DNA from: Firm-04 sp964463355
Lineage (GTDB): Bacteria > Bacillota > Clostridia > Oscillospirales > Ruminococcaceae
Direction: 5' to 3'
Length of the DNA stretch: 64,000 bases
Assembly: GCA_964463355.1 (NCBI GenBank)
Contig: CAYXBP010000006.1
Span: 41,914-105,913 of the forward strand
The number at the start of each line of letters is the position of its first letter. Within the stretch, counting starts at the first letter, position 1. Below the pieces are notes generated by a model. It was given only the letters and a program-made list of their open reading frames with translations, was not told the DNA's origin and did no database searches. Of this stretch, positions 51,636 to 59,481 are shown in pieces. The translations under genes were made by a program, and so were the position numbers.

Positions 51636-51683
51636 ACGCTTTCAGCGTAATTCTATTGTATCACGCTTTAAGCGTTTTGTCAA
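51636..51683 (-). promoter_or_regulatory. Promoter with two repressor-operator palindromes for the tail-like genes
   Basis: Minus strand: TTGACA (51678-51683) and TACAAT (51655-51660), 17-base spacer. A 13-bp palindrome ACGCTTTAAGCGT fills the spacer (51663-51675). A near-copy ACGCTTTCAGCGT lies over the start site (51636-51648), 27 bases centre to centre. This is the classic layout for full repression by a dimeric repressor; the gene for such a protein is divergent from here. Confidence 0.75.
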
Positions 51684-51703
51684 GTCCTTTTTTCCAAAAG
51701 ATA

Positions 51704-51732
51704 TTGACTTTTTTTCGCTTTTCGTGTATGAT
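51704..51732 (+). promoter_or_regulatory. Promoter of the S24-type repressor gene
   Basis: TTGACT (51704-51709) and TATGAT (51727-51732), 17-base spacer. It lies back-to-back with the tail-gene promoter, about 21 bases from the nearer -35 box. Confidence 0.75.
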
Positions 51733-51767
51733 AGGAGTAATGTTGCAACGCAAAAGGGGGCGTTTGG

Positions 51768-52418
51768 ATGAGCGTAATGGGAAGTAAAACAGTATTAGCC
51801 AAGAATCTACAACGATATATTGAAGCATCGGGCAAATCTCGCAGTGCAATTTGTGAGGATCTTGGCATTGCGTATTCGACTTTTTCGGAATGGGCAAATG
51901 GTCGGAAGTATCCGCGTATTGATGCCATTGAGCGGCTTGCGCAGTACTTCGGCATCAAAAAATCTGATCTGATTGAGGAGGATCCTACACAGCTTGTGTC
52001 TAATATTGCGGAAGTGTATGAAGATCATATTCGCATGATACCGGTGTTTGAGAGTGTTTCGGCAGGCTTTGGCGCGTTAGCCGAAAACTATGTGGTGGAA
52101 TATATGCCGCTGCGCATTGTCAGCGATTATGAGGCAGCTGAAACCATCTGTATCCGTGTACAGGGGGATTCCATGTTTCCCAAAATCGAAAATGGCGACA
52201 TTATCCAAGTGCATAAGCAGGATAGCGTAGATAGTGGGGAAGTCGCCGTAGTACTGCTGGATGGGGACGAAGGATTGGTGAAAAAAATCGTGTACAGCAC
52301 CAACTGGATCGAGTTGCACAGCATAAATCCCATGTATCCTGTGCTGCGATTTGACCGTGAAGATACGCTGCGTCTGCGTGTGGTTGGCAAGGTCAAGGGC
52401 GTGTTTAAGGCGCTATAA
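51768..52418 (+). CDS. XRE-type repressor with S24/LexA autocleavage domain
   Basis: 216 residues. N-terminal helix-turn-helix (NLQRYIEASGKSRSAICEDLGIAYSTFSEWANGRK, to ~65) like phage CI/XRE proteins, and a C-terminal S24 domain: Ala-Gly cleavage site in ESVSAGFG (near 98), Ser in QGDSMFPKIENGD and Lys in EGLVKKIVY. All parts for RecA-stimulated self-cleavage are present, so the divergent tail-like genes should be induced by DNA damage. Start ATG at 51768 with AAGGGGG upstream. It is not the host LexA by its HTH type. Confidence 0.9.
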   Translation: MSVMGSKTVLAKNLQRYIEASGKSRSAICEDLGIAYSTFSEWANGRKYPRIDAIERLAQYFGIKKSDLIEEDPTQLVSNIAEVYEDHIRMIPVFESVSAGFGALAENYVVEYMPLRIVSDYEAAETICIRVQGDSMFPKIENGDIIQVHKQDSVDSGEVAVVLLDGDEGLVKKIVYSTNWIELHSINPMYPVLRFDREDTLRLRVVGKVKGVFKAL

Positions 52419-52459
52419 AGGCATTTTGCATACACACTATGACCATTGATTGTATACAA

Positions 52460-52506
52460 AAATCTCTGTGATGGCGCAGATGCACTGTCACAGAGATTTG
52501 TTTTTT
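52460..52506 (+). terminator. Terminator of the repressor gene
   Basis: AAATCTCTGTGA (52460-52471) pairs with TCACAGAGATTT (52488-52499), followed by GTTTTTT. Confidence 0.9.
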
Positions 52507-52530
52507 ATGGGGGCGATAGGGCATTGCCTG

Positions 52531-53259
52531 TTATTGTTTGCGTTGTTTTTCAAAGCTTTCCTTCAGCGCACGGAGATGTATGGACAAAGCTTGATCGGAA
52601 CGGAAGGGACGGAAGAAATGATACTTTTGTCTGGTTTCCTCATGGCGTTTGCGGATCGCCGATTTAATCGTATCATAGCGCACAATGACTTCGTTATCCT
52701 TTGCAAACTGCCGCAGTTTTGCTACTAGATTGGCAGAAACGCACACATCAATGCAGAATACGCCAAAGAAGAACCCTACCACAAAGGAAAACGCCAGATT
52801 GTTCGCCAGCCATTCCAGGGCATTGAGGATATAGGGATGAATGAAAAAATAGTACACTGCCCCCAGTAACGCCCAATACAGCGAATACTTCGGGCAGATG
52901 ATGCCCTGTATGTTTGCCCATTCCTCGCGGTAATCCCATAGACGTACATTGAACAGCTTTATGGTTATAATGCCTGCGATATACTCAATCGCTGTCATGC
53001 AGATCGCCATAATGATGCACAAGCACCACTTGCTTCGCAGCAGTGCCGGTAAAATCGTGACCTGTTCCAGCGATGCCACCAGATACAGAATGCACAGTCC
53101 GAATCCATACAGCGGCAGGTAAGGCCCTGTGCAGAATCCAGGGTTAATCCATTTTTTCTCCACCGCTTTAGAGGCATAACGTCGATAGAACAATTCCAGT
53201 GTCCAACCGAAAGTTGAGCCTACAAAAAATAAAAAAGCAAGTTTTAGCAAAACACTCAT
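52531..53259 (-). CDS. CmpB-family (ABC transporter type IV-like) membrane protein
   Basis: 242 residues, about five or six membrane segments, charged C-terminal tail. GSTFGWTLELFYRRYA, WINPGFCTGPYLPLYGFG, VRLWDYREEWANIQGIICPKYSLYWALLG are hallmarks of the ABC_trans_CmpB family, whose function is unknown despite the name. The start at 53259 (GGAGGATATCCG upstream) overlaps the frame of the small upstream gene (ATGA), in an operon behind a GntR regulator. Confidence 0.85.
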   Translation of the reverse strand: MSVLLKLAFLFFVGSTFGWTLELFYRRYASKAVEKKWINPGFCTGPYLPLYGFGLCILYLVASLEQVTILPALLRSKWCLCIIMAICMTAIEYIAGIITIKLFNVRLWDYREEWANIQGIICPKYSLYWALLGAVYYFFIHPYILNALEWLANNLAFSFVVGFFFGVFCIDVCVSANLVAKLRQFAKDNEVIVRYDTIKSAIRKRHEETRQKYHFFRPFRSDQALSIHLRALKESFEKQRKQ

Positions 53260-53404
53260 CGGATATCCTCCGTTTGGGTTATGGTTTCAGTTTCGGGTTG
53301 ATTCGTTTTTTTCAATTTGAGAAACGGTCTGCGCCGAAATCGTTGATACGGACAGAGATCACATCGGTGGGGTCGATCTCAATGGCATTTTCATAGGGTT
53401 TCAT
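53256..53404 (-). pseudogene. Small coupled gene between gntR and the CmpB-type gene, apparently frameshifted
   Basis: The ATG at 53404 overlaps the gntR stop (ATGA) and reads MKPYENAIEIDPTDVISVRI, stopping at 53312 after 30 residues. Another frame continues (PFLKLKKTNQPETETITQTE...) and its stop at 53256-53258 overlaps the next ATG, again as ATGA. A one-base insertion near 53325-53335 would join them into about 49 residues. Couplings at both ends suggest a real gene that has lost frame, or two tiny frames. No family is recognised. Confidence 0.45.
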
Positions 53405-53781
53405 TCTGTTGTTTCTCCGTAAATGATCGTGGTTAGTTGTTGCAGTTCCTCAAGGGAAACGCCGCTTCGTTTTGCCTTTTGGCAGATGGTTTCCAGTGAG
53501 GCTTCAATTTGCCGTAAATACTCTTCTCGGAGCAGCTCGGCATTTTGTGCCTTTACAAAGCTGCCCTTGCCCGCATAGGATTCGATAAAGCCTTGCCGTT
53601 CCAGTTCTTCGTATGCGCGCTTTGTGGTGATTACACTGATGCGTAATTGCTGTGCAAGCAAACGCATGGAAGGTAGTGCTTCGCCTTCGGTGAGAACGCC
53701 ATCCAGAATGATACCTTTGATTTGTTCGATGATTTGTTTGTAGATGGGTGTACCTGAAGCGTTGCTAATAATGATGTCCAT
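53401..53781 (-). CDS. GntR-family regulator, YtrA subfamily
   Basis: 126 residues from the ATG at 53781 (GGAGG upstream). The winged helix starts MDIIISNASGTPIYKQIIEQIK and includes the recognition region SMRLLAQQLRISVITTKRAYEELERQGFI, with the short C-terminal helical domain typical of YtrA regulators, which usually repress adjacent ABC transporter genes. Here the operon holds a small gene and a CmpB-family protein instead of an ATPase. Confidence 0.9.
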   Translation of the reverse strand: MDIIISNASGTPIYKQIIEQIKGIILDGVLTEGEALPSMRLLAQQLRISVITTKRAYEELERQGFIESYAGKGSFVKAQNAELLREEYLRQIEASLETICQKAKRSGVSLEELQQLTTIIYGETTE

Positions 53782-53815
53782 GGCACCTCCAAAATGTACT
53801 GCTTGTGAATATTGT

Positions 53816-53861
53816 GTATATCGAGTACGTACAATATACCACATATGCACAGCGGTGTCAA
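53816..53861 (-). promoter_or_regulatory. Promoter and possible self-operator of gntR
   Basis: TTGACA (53856-53861) and TATATT (53833-53838), 17-base spacer, minus strand. An inverted repeat GTATAT (53816-53821) ... ATATAC (53834-53839) spans the -10 box and start site, as expected for YtrA-type autorepression. From 53862 to 54022 I see no gene. Confidence 0.6.
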
Positions 53862-54022
53862 TAGGTTTTTATAAATTCTGGAAGATTTTTTTGCATAGGA
53901 GCAGACGACATATCATAACAATGGCATAGTGGAAGAAATCAACAGAAAACGCAGGAGAATCGCATGGGGTTGGTGGCATAGCTGTTTGCATATTGCTACT
54001 ATTTTACGCAAGGAGAGTCATA

Positions 54023-55153
54023 ATGAAGAAAACACGTTATCATTCCATCATTACGGCGATTATCATATTGTTGAGCTGCACATTTCCGCAGCAATTGATC
54101 ACATTTGCTGCGGATGATGACTGCTGTACAGTGCTGATGGAATCCGACAGCGGTGTGGTGCTGGAGGGCAATTGCTATGATCAAATTTGTGCAGCAGGCA
54201 GCCTTACAAAGCTGATGACGGTGTATCTTACAGCGTTGACAATGCAGGAGGGCTGCCTTACTACGGAAAGTATTGTGGTTGCGCCAACGGCGGCACAGGC
54301 GCAACAGGGAGCGGTCATCTGGCTGGAGGCAGGCGATAAAATATCCGTGGGCGATCTGCTGAAAGCGGTCGTCATTGGAAATGCAAATGATGCCGCTGTG
54401 ACCCTTGCTTGTGCGATCTCTGGTACAGAAGAACAGTTTGTAATGGATATGAACAGCGCGGCATTTACACTGGGATTGCGTAATACCCGTTTTGCAGATG
54501 CCACTGGCAATTCCGTGCAGAATACCACTACGGCAAGAGATATCGCGCTGCTTTGCCGCGCCTTGCTTGCGTTTCCTGATCTAACACCAGTTTTTACAAC
54601 ATGGCGCGATTTTGTTCGTGGTGGAAAAACAGAACTGGTGAGCGAGAATCTCCTTACGAAAAACTACGCAGGCTTACTCGGCTTGAAAGCGGGCCACGGC
54701 GATGCTTGCGGATATACATTGGCTATCGCGGCTGAGCGCGACGGATTTTGTTGTATTGCGGTTGTGATAGGTTGTACCGATACTGATGAGCGGTTTGCTA
54801 TAGGAAAATCTCTGCTGGCAAAGGGATTTGCAGGGTACACCGTTACCACACCAGATTTTTCTACGGAATTTATGAAGCCTGTCAGCGTGCGTCATGGCAT
54901 GGACGCTGCTGTGCTTACTGAAACGCAGACATTGTTTAGTGCTGCTGTGCCAAAGGGCGAAAGCGTCAGTTGTGTGGTCATTTTGCCGAATTATGTGGAT
55001 GCACCCGTGATGCGCGGCGATGAAATCGGTCGGGTGGCGTTTTATTGCGGCAATACGCTGCTTTATGACACTGCACTTTGTGCCGCTGCTGATATCGCAC
55101 GCCGCAATTTTTGGGATAGCTTTGCCATCCTTTTGGGAAATATGTTCAAATAA
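54023..55153 (+). CDS. D-alanyl-D-alanine carboxypeptidase-like protein (S11), altered motifs
   Basis: 376 residues from the ATG at 54023 (AAGGAGAG upstream). Signal peptide to about residue 30; penicillin-binding transpeptidase-like fold with the SxxK motif SLTKLMTVYL; the SxN position reads NAN (VIGNANDAAVT) and KTG reads KAG (GLKAGHGDACGYTLA). A C-terminal beta domain (about 285-340) and an amphipathic tail (WDSFAILLGNMFK) follow, as in DacF-type membrane-associated enzymes. It should trim peptidoglycan peptides; the two changed motifs could lower activity or alter specificity. It may be a sporulation-linked DacF form, by kinship only. Confidence 0.85.
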   Translation: MKKTRYHSIITAIIILLSCTFPQQLITFAADDDCCTVLMESDSGVVLEGNCYDQICAAGSLTKLMTVYLTALTMQEGCLTTESIVVAPTAAQAQQGAVIWLEAGDKISVGDLLKAVVIGNANDAAVTLACAISGTEEQFVMDMNSAAFTLGLRNTRFADATGNSVQNTTTARDIALLCRALLAFPDLTPVFTTWRDFVRGGKTELVSENLLTKNYAGLLGLKAGHGDACGYTLAIAAERDGFCCIAVVIGCTDTDERFAIGKSLLAKGFAGYTVTTPDFSTEFMKPVSVRHGMDAAVLTETQTLFSAAVPKGESVSCVVILPNYVDAPVMRGDEIGRVAFYCGNTLLYDTALCAAADIARRNFWDSFAILLGNMFK

Positions 55154-55195
55154 TCGTTCAAAATTTGGCGTTTTTTCCAAAAATCCGTAAAACAC

Positions 55196-55224
55196 TTGCA
55201 TTTTTGGTGAAGATATAGTAGAAT
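55196..55224 (+). promoter_or_regulatory. Promoter of pgi
   Basis: TTGCAT (55196-55201) and TAGAAT (55219-55224), 17-base spacer; the same form as the tuf promoter. Confidence 0.7.
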
Positions 55225-55320
55225 AGTTGTAGAGTGCAGAAGCTGTGTCCGCATGGCATGACTGCACGACCCCGTTTGTCCTGTAAGACGAGCGCATTAT
55301 ATTACTGGAGGATACGCAAT

Positions 55321-56655
55321 ATGGCTTTGAAGCTGAACAAAAGCTACCTTTCCTCGTTCTTGGGTGCCGATGAATTGAAGGGTGTCGCAAGACAGGCCGA
55401 GGATGCCGCGGCCGTTCTGCATGAGAAATCCGGTCTGGGCAATGATTTTCTGGGTTGGCTGACGCTGCCAACGGATTATGATAAGGAGGAGTTCACACGC
55501 ATTCAGGCTGCCGCAGAGAAGATTCAGAGAACCGCAGACGTGTTGATTGTCATCGGTATCGGTGGATCGTATCTGGGCGCACGGGCTGCCATCGAATTTT
55601 TGAAATCCCCGTTCTACAACAACATGAAGAAGAATACGCCCGATATCTATTATGTGGGCAACAACATCTCTCCAACCTATCTCAATGAGGTGCTTTCCAT
55701 CTGCGAGGGCAGAGAGATCGCTGTAAATGTGATTTCCAAATCTGGCACCACTACCGAGCCTGCACTGGCATTCCGCATCTTCAAGAAGCTGCTGGAGGAT
55801 CGCTATGGGAAAGAGGGTGCCAAAGAGCGTATCTTCTGCACCACCGATAAGGCAAGAGGTACCCTGAAAAATCTGGCGGATGCTGAGGGCTATGAGAGTT
55901 TCGTCATTCCCGATGATGTGGGCGGTCGTTTCTCTGTGCTGACAGCTGTTGGCCTGCTGCCGATTGCTGCCGCAGGCTGCGATATCGCAAAGCTGATGGC
56001 TGGTGCCGCTGCCGCACAGAAGGCTTACACTGCACCTTTTGCTGAGAACGATTGCTATCAGTACGCTGCACTGCGCAACATTTTCTATCGTAAAGGCAAG
56101 GCTGTGGAGATGATGGTCAGCTATGACCCCTCCTTTGCCATGATGAACGAGTGGTACAAGCAGTTGTATGGCGAATCTGAGGGCAAGGACAACAAAGGAT
56201 TGTTCCCTGCTTCCGCGATCTTTTCAACCGACCTGCACTCCATGGGGCAGTATATTCAGGATGGCGCAAGAATTATGTTCGAAACCGTTGTGGATATCAA
56301 AACACCCAAGCAGGATTTGTTCCTGGAGCCTGATGCCGAGAACGCCGATGGTCTGAATTTCCTGACCAACCAGAACATGAGCGTTGTCAATCGCCGCGCA
56401 CTGGAGGGAACGATTCTTGCACATACTGAGGGCGGTGTGCCCAATATCGTGCTGGAGTTGGACGATACCACTGAGGAAACACTCGGCTGGCTGATCTACT
56501 TTTTCGAGAAAGCTTGCGCTGTTTCTGGTTATATGCTGGGCGTGAATCCGTTCAATCAGCCTGGCGTGGAAAGCTACAAGAAGAATATGTTTGCACTGCT
56601 GGGCAAGCCCGGCTATGAAGATATGAAAGCAGAGCTGGAGGCGAAGCTCGGCTGA
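55321..56655 (+). CDS. pgi: Glucose-6-phosphate isomerase
   Basis: 444 residues. Phosphosugar-binding motifs GIGGSYLGARAAIEFL and VISKSGTTTEPA, then GGRFSVLTAVGLLP and QYIQDGARIMFETVV, with the catalytic Lys region VESYKKNMFALLG at the end. It converts glucose 6-phosphate and fructose 6-phosphate. The length is that of the short Gram-positive form. GGAGG precedes the ATG at 55321. The small P-loop gene follows after 55 bases. Confidence 0.97.
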   Translation: MALKLNKSYLSSFLGADELKGVARQAEDAAAVLHEKSGLGNDFLGWLTLPTDYDKEEFTRIQAAAEKIQRTADVLIVIGIGGSYLGARAAIEFLKSPFYNNMKKNTPDIYYVGNNISPTYLNEVLSICEGREIAVNVISKSGTTTEPALAFRIFKKLLEDRYGKEGAKERIFCTTDKARGTLKNLADAEGYESFVIPDDVGGRFSVLTAVGLLPIAAAGCDIAKLMAGAAAAQKAYTAPFAENDCYQYAALRNIFYRKGKAVEMMVSYDPSFAMMNEWYKQLYGESEGKDNKGLFPASAIFSTDLHSMGQYIQDGARIMFETVVDIKTPKQDLFLEPDAENADGLNFLTNQNMSVVNRRALEGTILAHTEGGVPNIVLELDDTTEETLGWLIYFFEKACAVSGYMLGVNPFNQPGVESYKKNMFALLGKPGYEDMKAELEAKLG

Positions 56656-56710
56656 GCAGTACAAAGCAACTAACCGCGCATTCCAACAATGATTGAAGGG
56701 AGTTATACTT

Positions 56711-57130
56711 ATGATCCAAGTAATTACCGGTAAAAAAGGCTCTGGCAAAACCAAGGTTTTGCTGGGCATGATCGACGACGCAGTGGCTGCAACCAATGGT
56801 GCAATCATTTGCATTGAGAAGTGCATGAAGCTGACCTATAGCGTGAACCACAAGGTGCGTTTGGTGGATGCGGAACGCTACAACATCAACGGCTTTGATA
56901 TGTTCTACGGCTTCGTGGCGGGCGTTCTGGCAGGCAACTATGATATCAAAGAGGTCTTTGTGGATGGTATCCTGAAGATCGGCGGCAGAAATTATGACGC
57001 ATTGGGCGAGCTGCTGGAGAAGTTGGATATCCTTACTGGCGATGATGTGGCGATGGTCTTTACCGTTTCCGCTGACAGCGAGGAACTGCCGGAGTCTGTA
57101 TTGAAATATCTGATTCCTAAGAAGGATTGA
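56711..57130 (+). CDS. Small P-loop protein of unknown function
   Basis: 139 residues from the ATG at 56711 (GGGAG upstream). Walker A ITGKKGSGKTKVL at the N-terminus, EVFVDGIL as a possible Walker B strand, and AMVFTVSADSEELPESV near the end, where P-loop proteins carry a sensor strand. Too small for a kinase with a lid domain. No family named with confidence. Shares the pgi transcript, ahead of a new promoter at 57172. Confidence 0.75.
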   Translation: MIQVITGKKGSGKTKVLLGMIDDAVAATNGAIICIEKCMKLTYSVNHKVRLVDAERYNINGFDMFYGFVAGVLAGNYDIKEVFVDGILKIGGRNYDALGELLEKLDILTGDDVAMVFTVSADSEELPESVLKYLIPKKD

Positions 57131-57171
57131 TTGGGATTTTTGTTGAAAACGACTGCAATTCCCAAAATCTA

Positions 57172-57200
57172 TTGACAAAGCTTTGCGTTTTGGGTATAAT
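57172..57200 (+). promoter_or_regulatory. Promoter of yceD-rpmF
   Basis: TTGACA (57172-57177) and TATAAT (57195-57200), 17-base spacer: full consensus. Confidence 0.9.
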
Positions 57201-57247
57201 AAACCCTGTAGCACTCTGTGCAAACCGAAAGGCAGGTACATTGAACC

Positions 57248-57727
57248 ATGGAAATGCAGGCTGAAGCCGCGAACTATCTTGTCTCCGTACGTCCGTTGTT
57301 GTATCGCCCTGGCGAAAAACGCAATGTGGAAGTGACGATTGATGCGGAAACCGCAGCTGGCTTCGGGATGCGTTTTACGCAGCTTCCTGTTGTGAAGGGC
57401 GTATTGGAAAACCGTGCTGGTGTGCTGTTTTTTCGGTATACAGCGGAAAGTGTCGCCGATTTGGTGTGCGACCGCTGTCTGGCAGCTGTTGCGATGCGTA
57501 TGCACGAGTCCTTCGAGCATATCGTCGTGACGGAGATCGCCACCGAGCAAAACGACTCTGATTATCTGCTGACAGAGAACGCCATGCTGGATATCGCAGA
57601 AGCGGTGATGACCGATTTGCGTCTGGCATTGCCCTCGAAGATCCTTTGCAGCGAGGGGTGCCTGGGCATCTGCCCAAGTTGCGGCGCAAACCGTAATGAG
57701 CATCCCTGTGACTGCGAGCAGGCTTGA
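57248..57727 (+). CDS. yceD: DUF177 (YceD) protein
   Basis: 159 residues with the family core CDRCLAAVAMRMHESFEH and the C-terminal zinc-type Cys pairs CSEGCLGICPSCGANRNEHPC, before rpmF as in nearly all bacteria. YceD is linked to 23S rRNA metabolism and ribosome assembly. ATG at 57248. 140 bases without a gene separate it from rpmF. Confidence 0.93.
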   Translation: MEMQAEAANYLVSVRPLLYRPGEKRNVEVTIDAETAAGFGMRFTQLPVVKGVLENRAGVLFFRYTAESVADLVCDRCLAAVAMRMHESFEHIVVTEIATEQNDSDYLLTENAMLDIAEAVMTDLRLALPSKILCSEGCLGICPSCGANRNEHPCDCEQA

Positions 57728-57867
57728 GGCATCATCATGCTGAGCCAGTGGGGCAGATGTGCTGCTGGGTCATCAGGTGGGCTTTGTGCTTGGTCAAACG
57801 ATACATCATCACAGAGGCGTATGGCGGATTCTGAAAACCGCGCAATTCATATCAAGGAGGTGCCAAC

Positions 57868-58053
57868 ATGGCTGTTCCGAAGGGAAAAACATCCAAAGCA
57901 AGACGCAATACCCGTCGTTCCGCAGTATGGAAGCTTGAGATGCCCGCAATGAGTACCTGCACGAACTGCGGCGCAATCAAAGCGCCCCATAAGGTGTGCA
58001 AGAACTGTGGCTTCTACAAGGGCGTTGCTGTAATCAAAATCGATGAGGAGTAA
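57868..58053 (+). CDS. rpmF: 50S ribosomal protein L32 (zinc type)
   Basis: 61 residues: MAVPKGKTSKARRNTRRS and a zinc ribbon CTNCGAIKAPHKVCKNCG with all four Cys. AAGGAGGTG lies before the ATG. Cotranscribed with yceD; a terminator follows. Confidence 0.97.
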   Translation: MAVPKGKTSKARRNTRRSAVWKLEMPAMSTCTNCGAIKAPHKVCKNCGFYKGVAVIKIDEE

Positions 58054-58093
58054 TAGCAACGCTATTGCCCGATTTTGTTGTGCTATGAAGCAG

Positions 58094-58130
58094 CGGGGAG
58101 AGTCTTTATTACTCTCCCCGTTGTGTTTTC
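58094..58130 (+). terminator. Terminator of yceD-rpmF
   Basis: CGGGGAGAGT / ACTCTCCCCG, 10 bp perfect with a 7-base loop, then TTGTGTTTTC. Read-through into the next operon is possible because no separate promoter is obvious there. Confidence 0.8.
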
Positions 58131-58157
58131 TAAGAACTTTGAGAGGAGGAAACAACC

Positions 58158-59465
58158 GTGATAGAGATCACCGAGGTCGCGGCAGGTTCGCCTGCGGAGC
58201 GTGCCGGTGTGCTGTGTGGCGATGCGCTTGTCGCCGTCAATGGGCTTGTGATTCGTGATGTGCTGGATTATCGCTATGCCATTAACGAAAAACGACTGGA
58301 GATCACCATAAGTCGCAACGGCACAGAGCAGACCGTTACGCTGGTAAAGGGCGAGTACGAGGATCCCGGTATGGAGTTTCCCACCGCTTTGATGGACAAA
58401 AAGCAGGTCTGCGGCAACCATTGTGTGTTTTGTTTCATCGACCAGAACCCCAAGGGAATGCGCAAATCCATCTATCTAAAAGATGATGACGCAAGGCTTT
58501 CGTTTTTGCACGGCAGTTATATTACCTTGACAAACCTGAGCGACGCCGATGTCGATCGCATCATTCAAATGCATTTGACGGTGAATGTTTCAGTGCATAC
58601 CACTGATCCTGAACTGCGCTGTAAGATGTTGGGGAATCCGAAGGCGGGGGATTCCCTGCGGCATTTATATCGCATGGCAGAACATGGCGTTCAAATGGAT
58701 TGCCAGATCGTGCTTTGCCCTGGATTAAATGATGGCGATGCGCTGCATCGTACGTTGGCGGATTTGTTCAGACTGGTGCCAGCTGTAACAAGCATCGCTG
58801 TGGTGCCGTTGGGGATGACCAAGCATCGGACGCATTTATGCAAGTTGCAGCCCTTTACAAAGGAATCCGCGAGAGCCGCCGTGGAGCAGATTGAGGCGGT
58901 GCAGCGGTGGAGTTTGGGTGCCAATGGCAGCCGTATTGTATATGCCTCCGATGAGCTTTATTTGCTGGCAGGGCTGCCCTTGCCTGATGCCGATGCTTAT
59001 GAGGGGTATCCACAGTATGAAAACGGCGTGGGAATGCTGCGCTCTATATTGGATGAATTTGCAGACGCGCTGCTTGATGCTGAATATCACGGAGCAGAGC
59101 GCGTTTTGACTATTGCGACAGGTACGGCAGCAGCACCGTTTTTTGTAAATATGATGCAGGATCTCCACCAAAAATGTCCGCAGATTACCGTCAATGTCAT
59201 CGCGGTGCGTAATGATTTTTACGGCGATTCAGTGACGGTTGCAGGGCTGCTTACTGGGCAGGATTTGCTTGCACAGCTAAAAGGGAAAACCCTGGGTGAG
59301 GCGGTACTCCTTTCGGAGTCCTGCCTGCGCCATGATGATGTTTTTTTGGATGATATGACGCGCGGCGAACTATCAGCGGCGTTGAGCGTGCCAGTGGTTC
59401 GTACCGCTGTGGACGGCTATGTGCTGCTTCAGACAATTCTGGACGGCGATTATGCCGATTGTTAA
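58158..59465 (+). CDS. DUF512 radical-SAM protein with PDZ domain
   Basis: 435 residues from a GTG at 58158 (GAGAGGAGG upstream). An N-terminal PDZ domain (EVAAGSPAERAGVLCGDALVAVNG) is followed by an unusual radical-SAM cluster CGNHCVFCFIDQ (CxxxCxxC) and the DUF512 region to the end (RVLTIATGTAAAPFF, VIAVRNDFYGDSVTVAGLLTG). The family is conserved in Clostridia and stands beside der-plsY-gpsA, as here; its substrate is not known to me. Nearest partner der starts 16 bases after the stop. Confidence 0.93.
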   Translation: MIEITEVAAGSPAERAGVLCGDALVAVNGLVIRDVLDYRYAINEKRLEITISRNGTEQTVTLVKGEYEDPGMEFPTALMDKKQVCGNHCVFCFIDQNPKGMRKSIYLKDDDARLSFLHGSYITLTNLSDADVDRIIQMHLTVNVSVHTTDPELRCKMLGNPKAGDSLRHLYRMAEHGVQMDCQIVLCPGLNDGDALHRTLADLFRLVPAVTSIAVVPLGMTKHRTHLCKLQPFTKESARAAVEQIEAVQRWSLGANGSRIVYASDELYLLAGLPLPDADAYEGYPQYENGVGMLRSILDEFADALLDAEYHGAERVLTIATGTAAAPFFVNMMQDLHQKCPQITVNVIAVRNDFYGDSVTVAGLLTGQDLLAQLKGKTLGEAVLLSESCLRHDDVFLDDMTRGELSAALSVPVVRTAVDGYVLLQTILDGDYADC

Positions 59466-59481
59466 GAAAGGAACGGTGAGA

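Noticed and set aside
50351..52506. Full prophage
   Set aside because: No integrase, terminase, portal, capsid, lysis genes or attachment-site repeats were seen; only two tail-like genes and a repressor.
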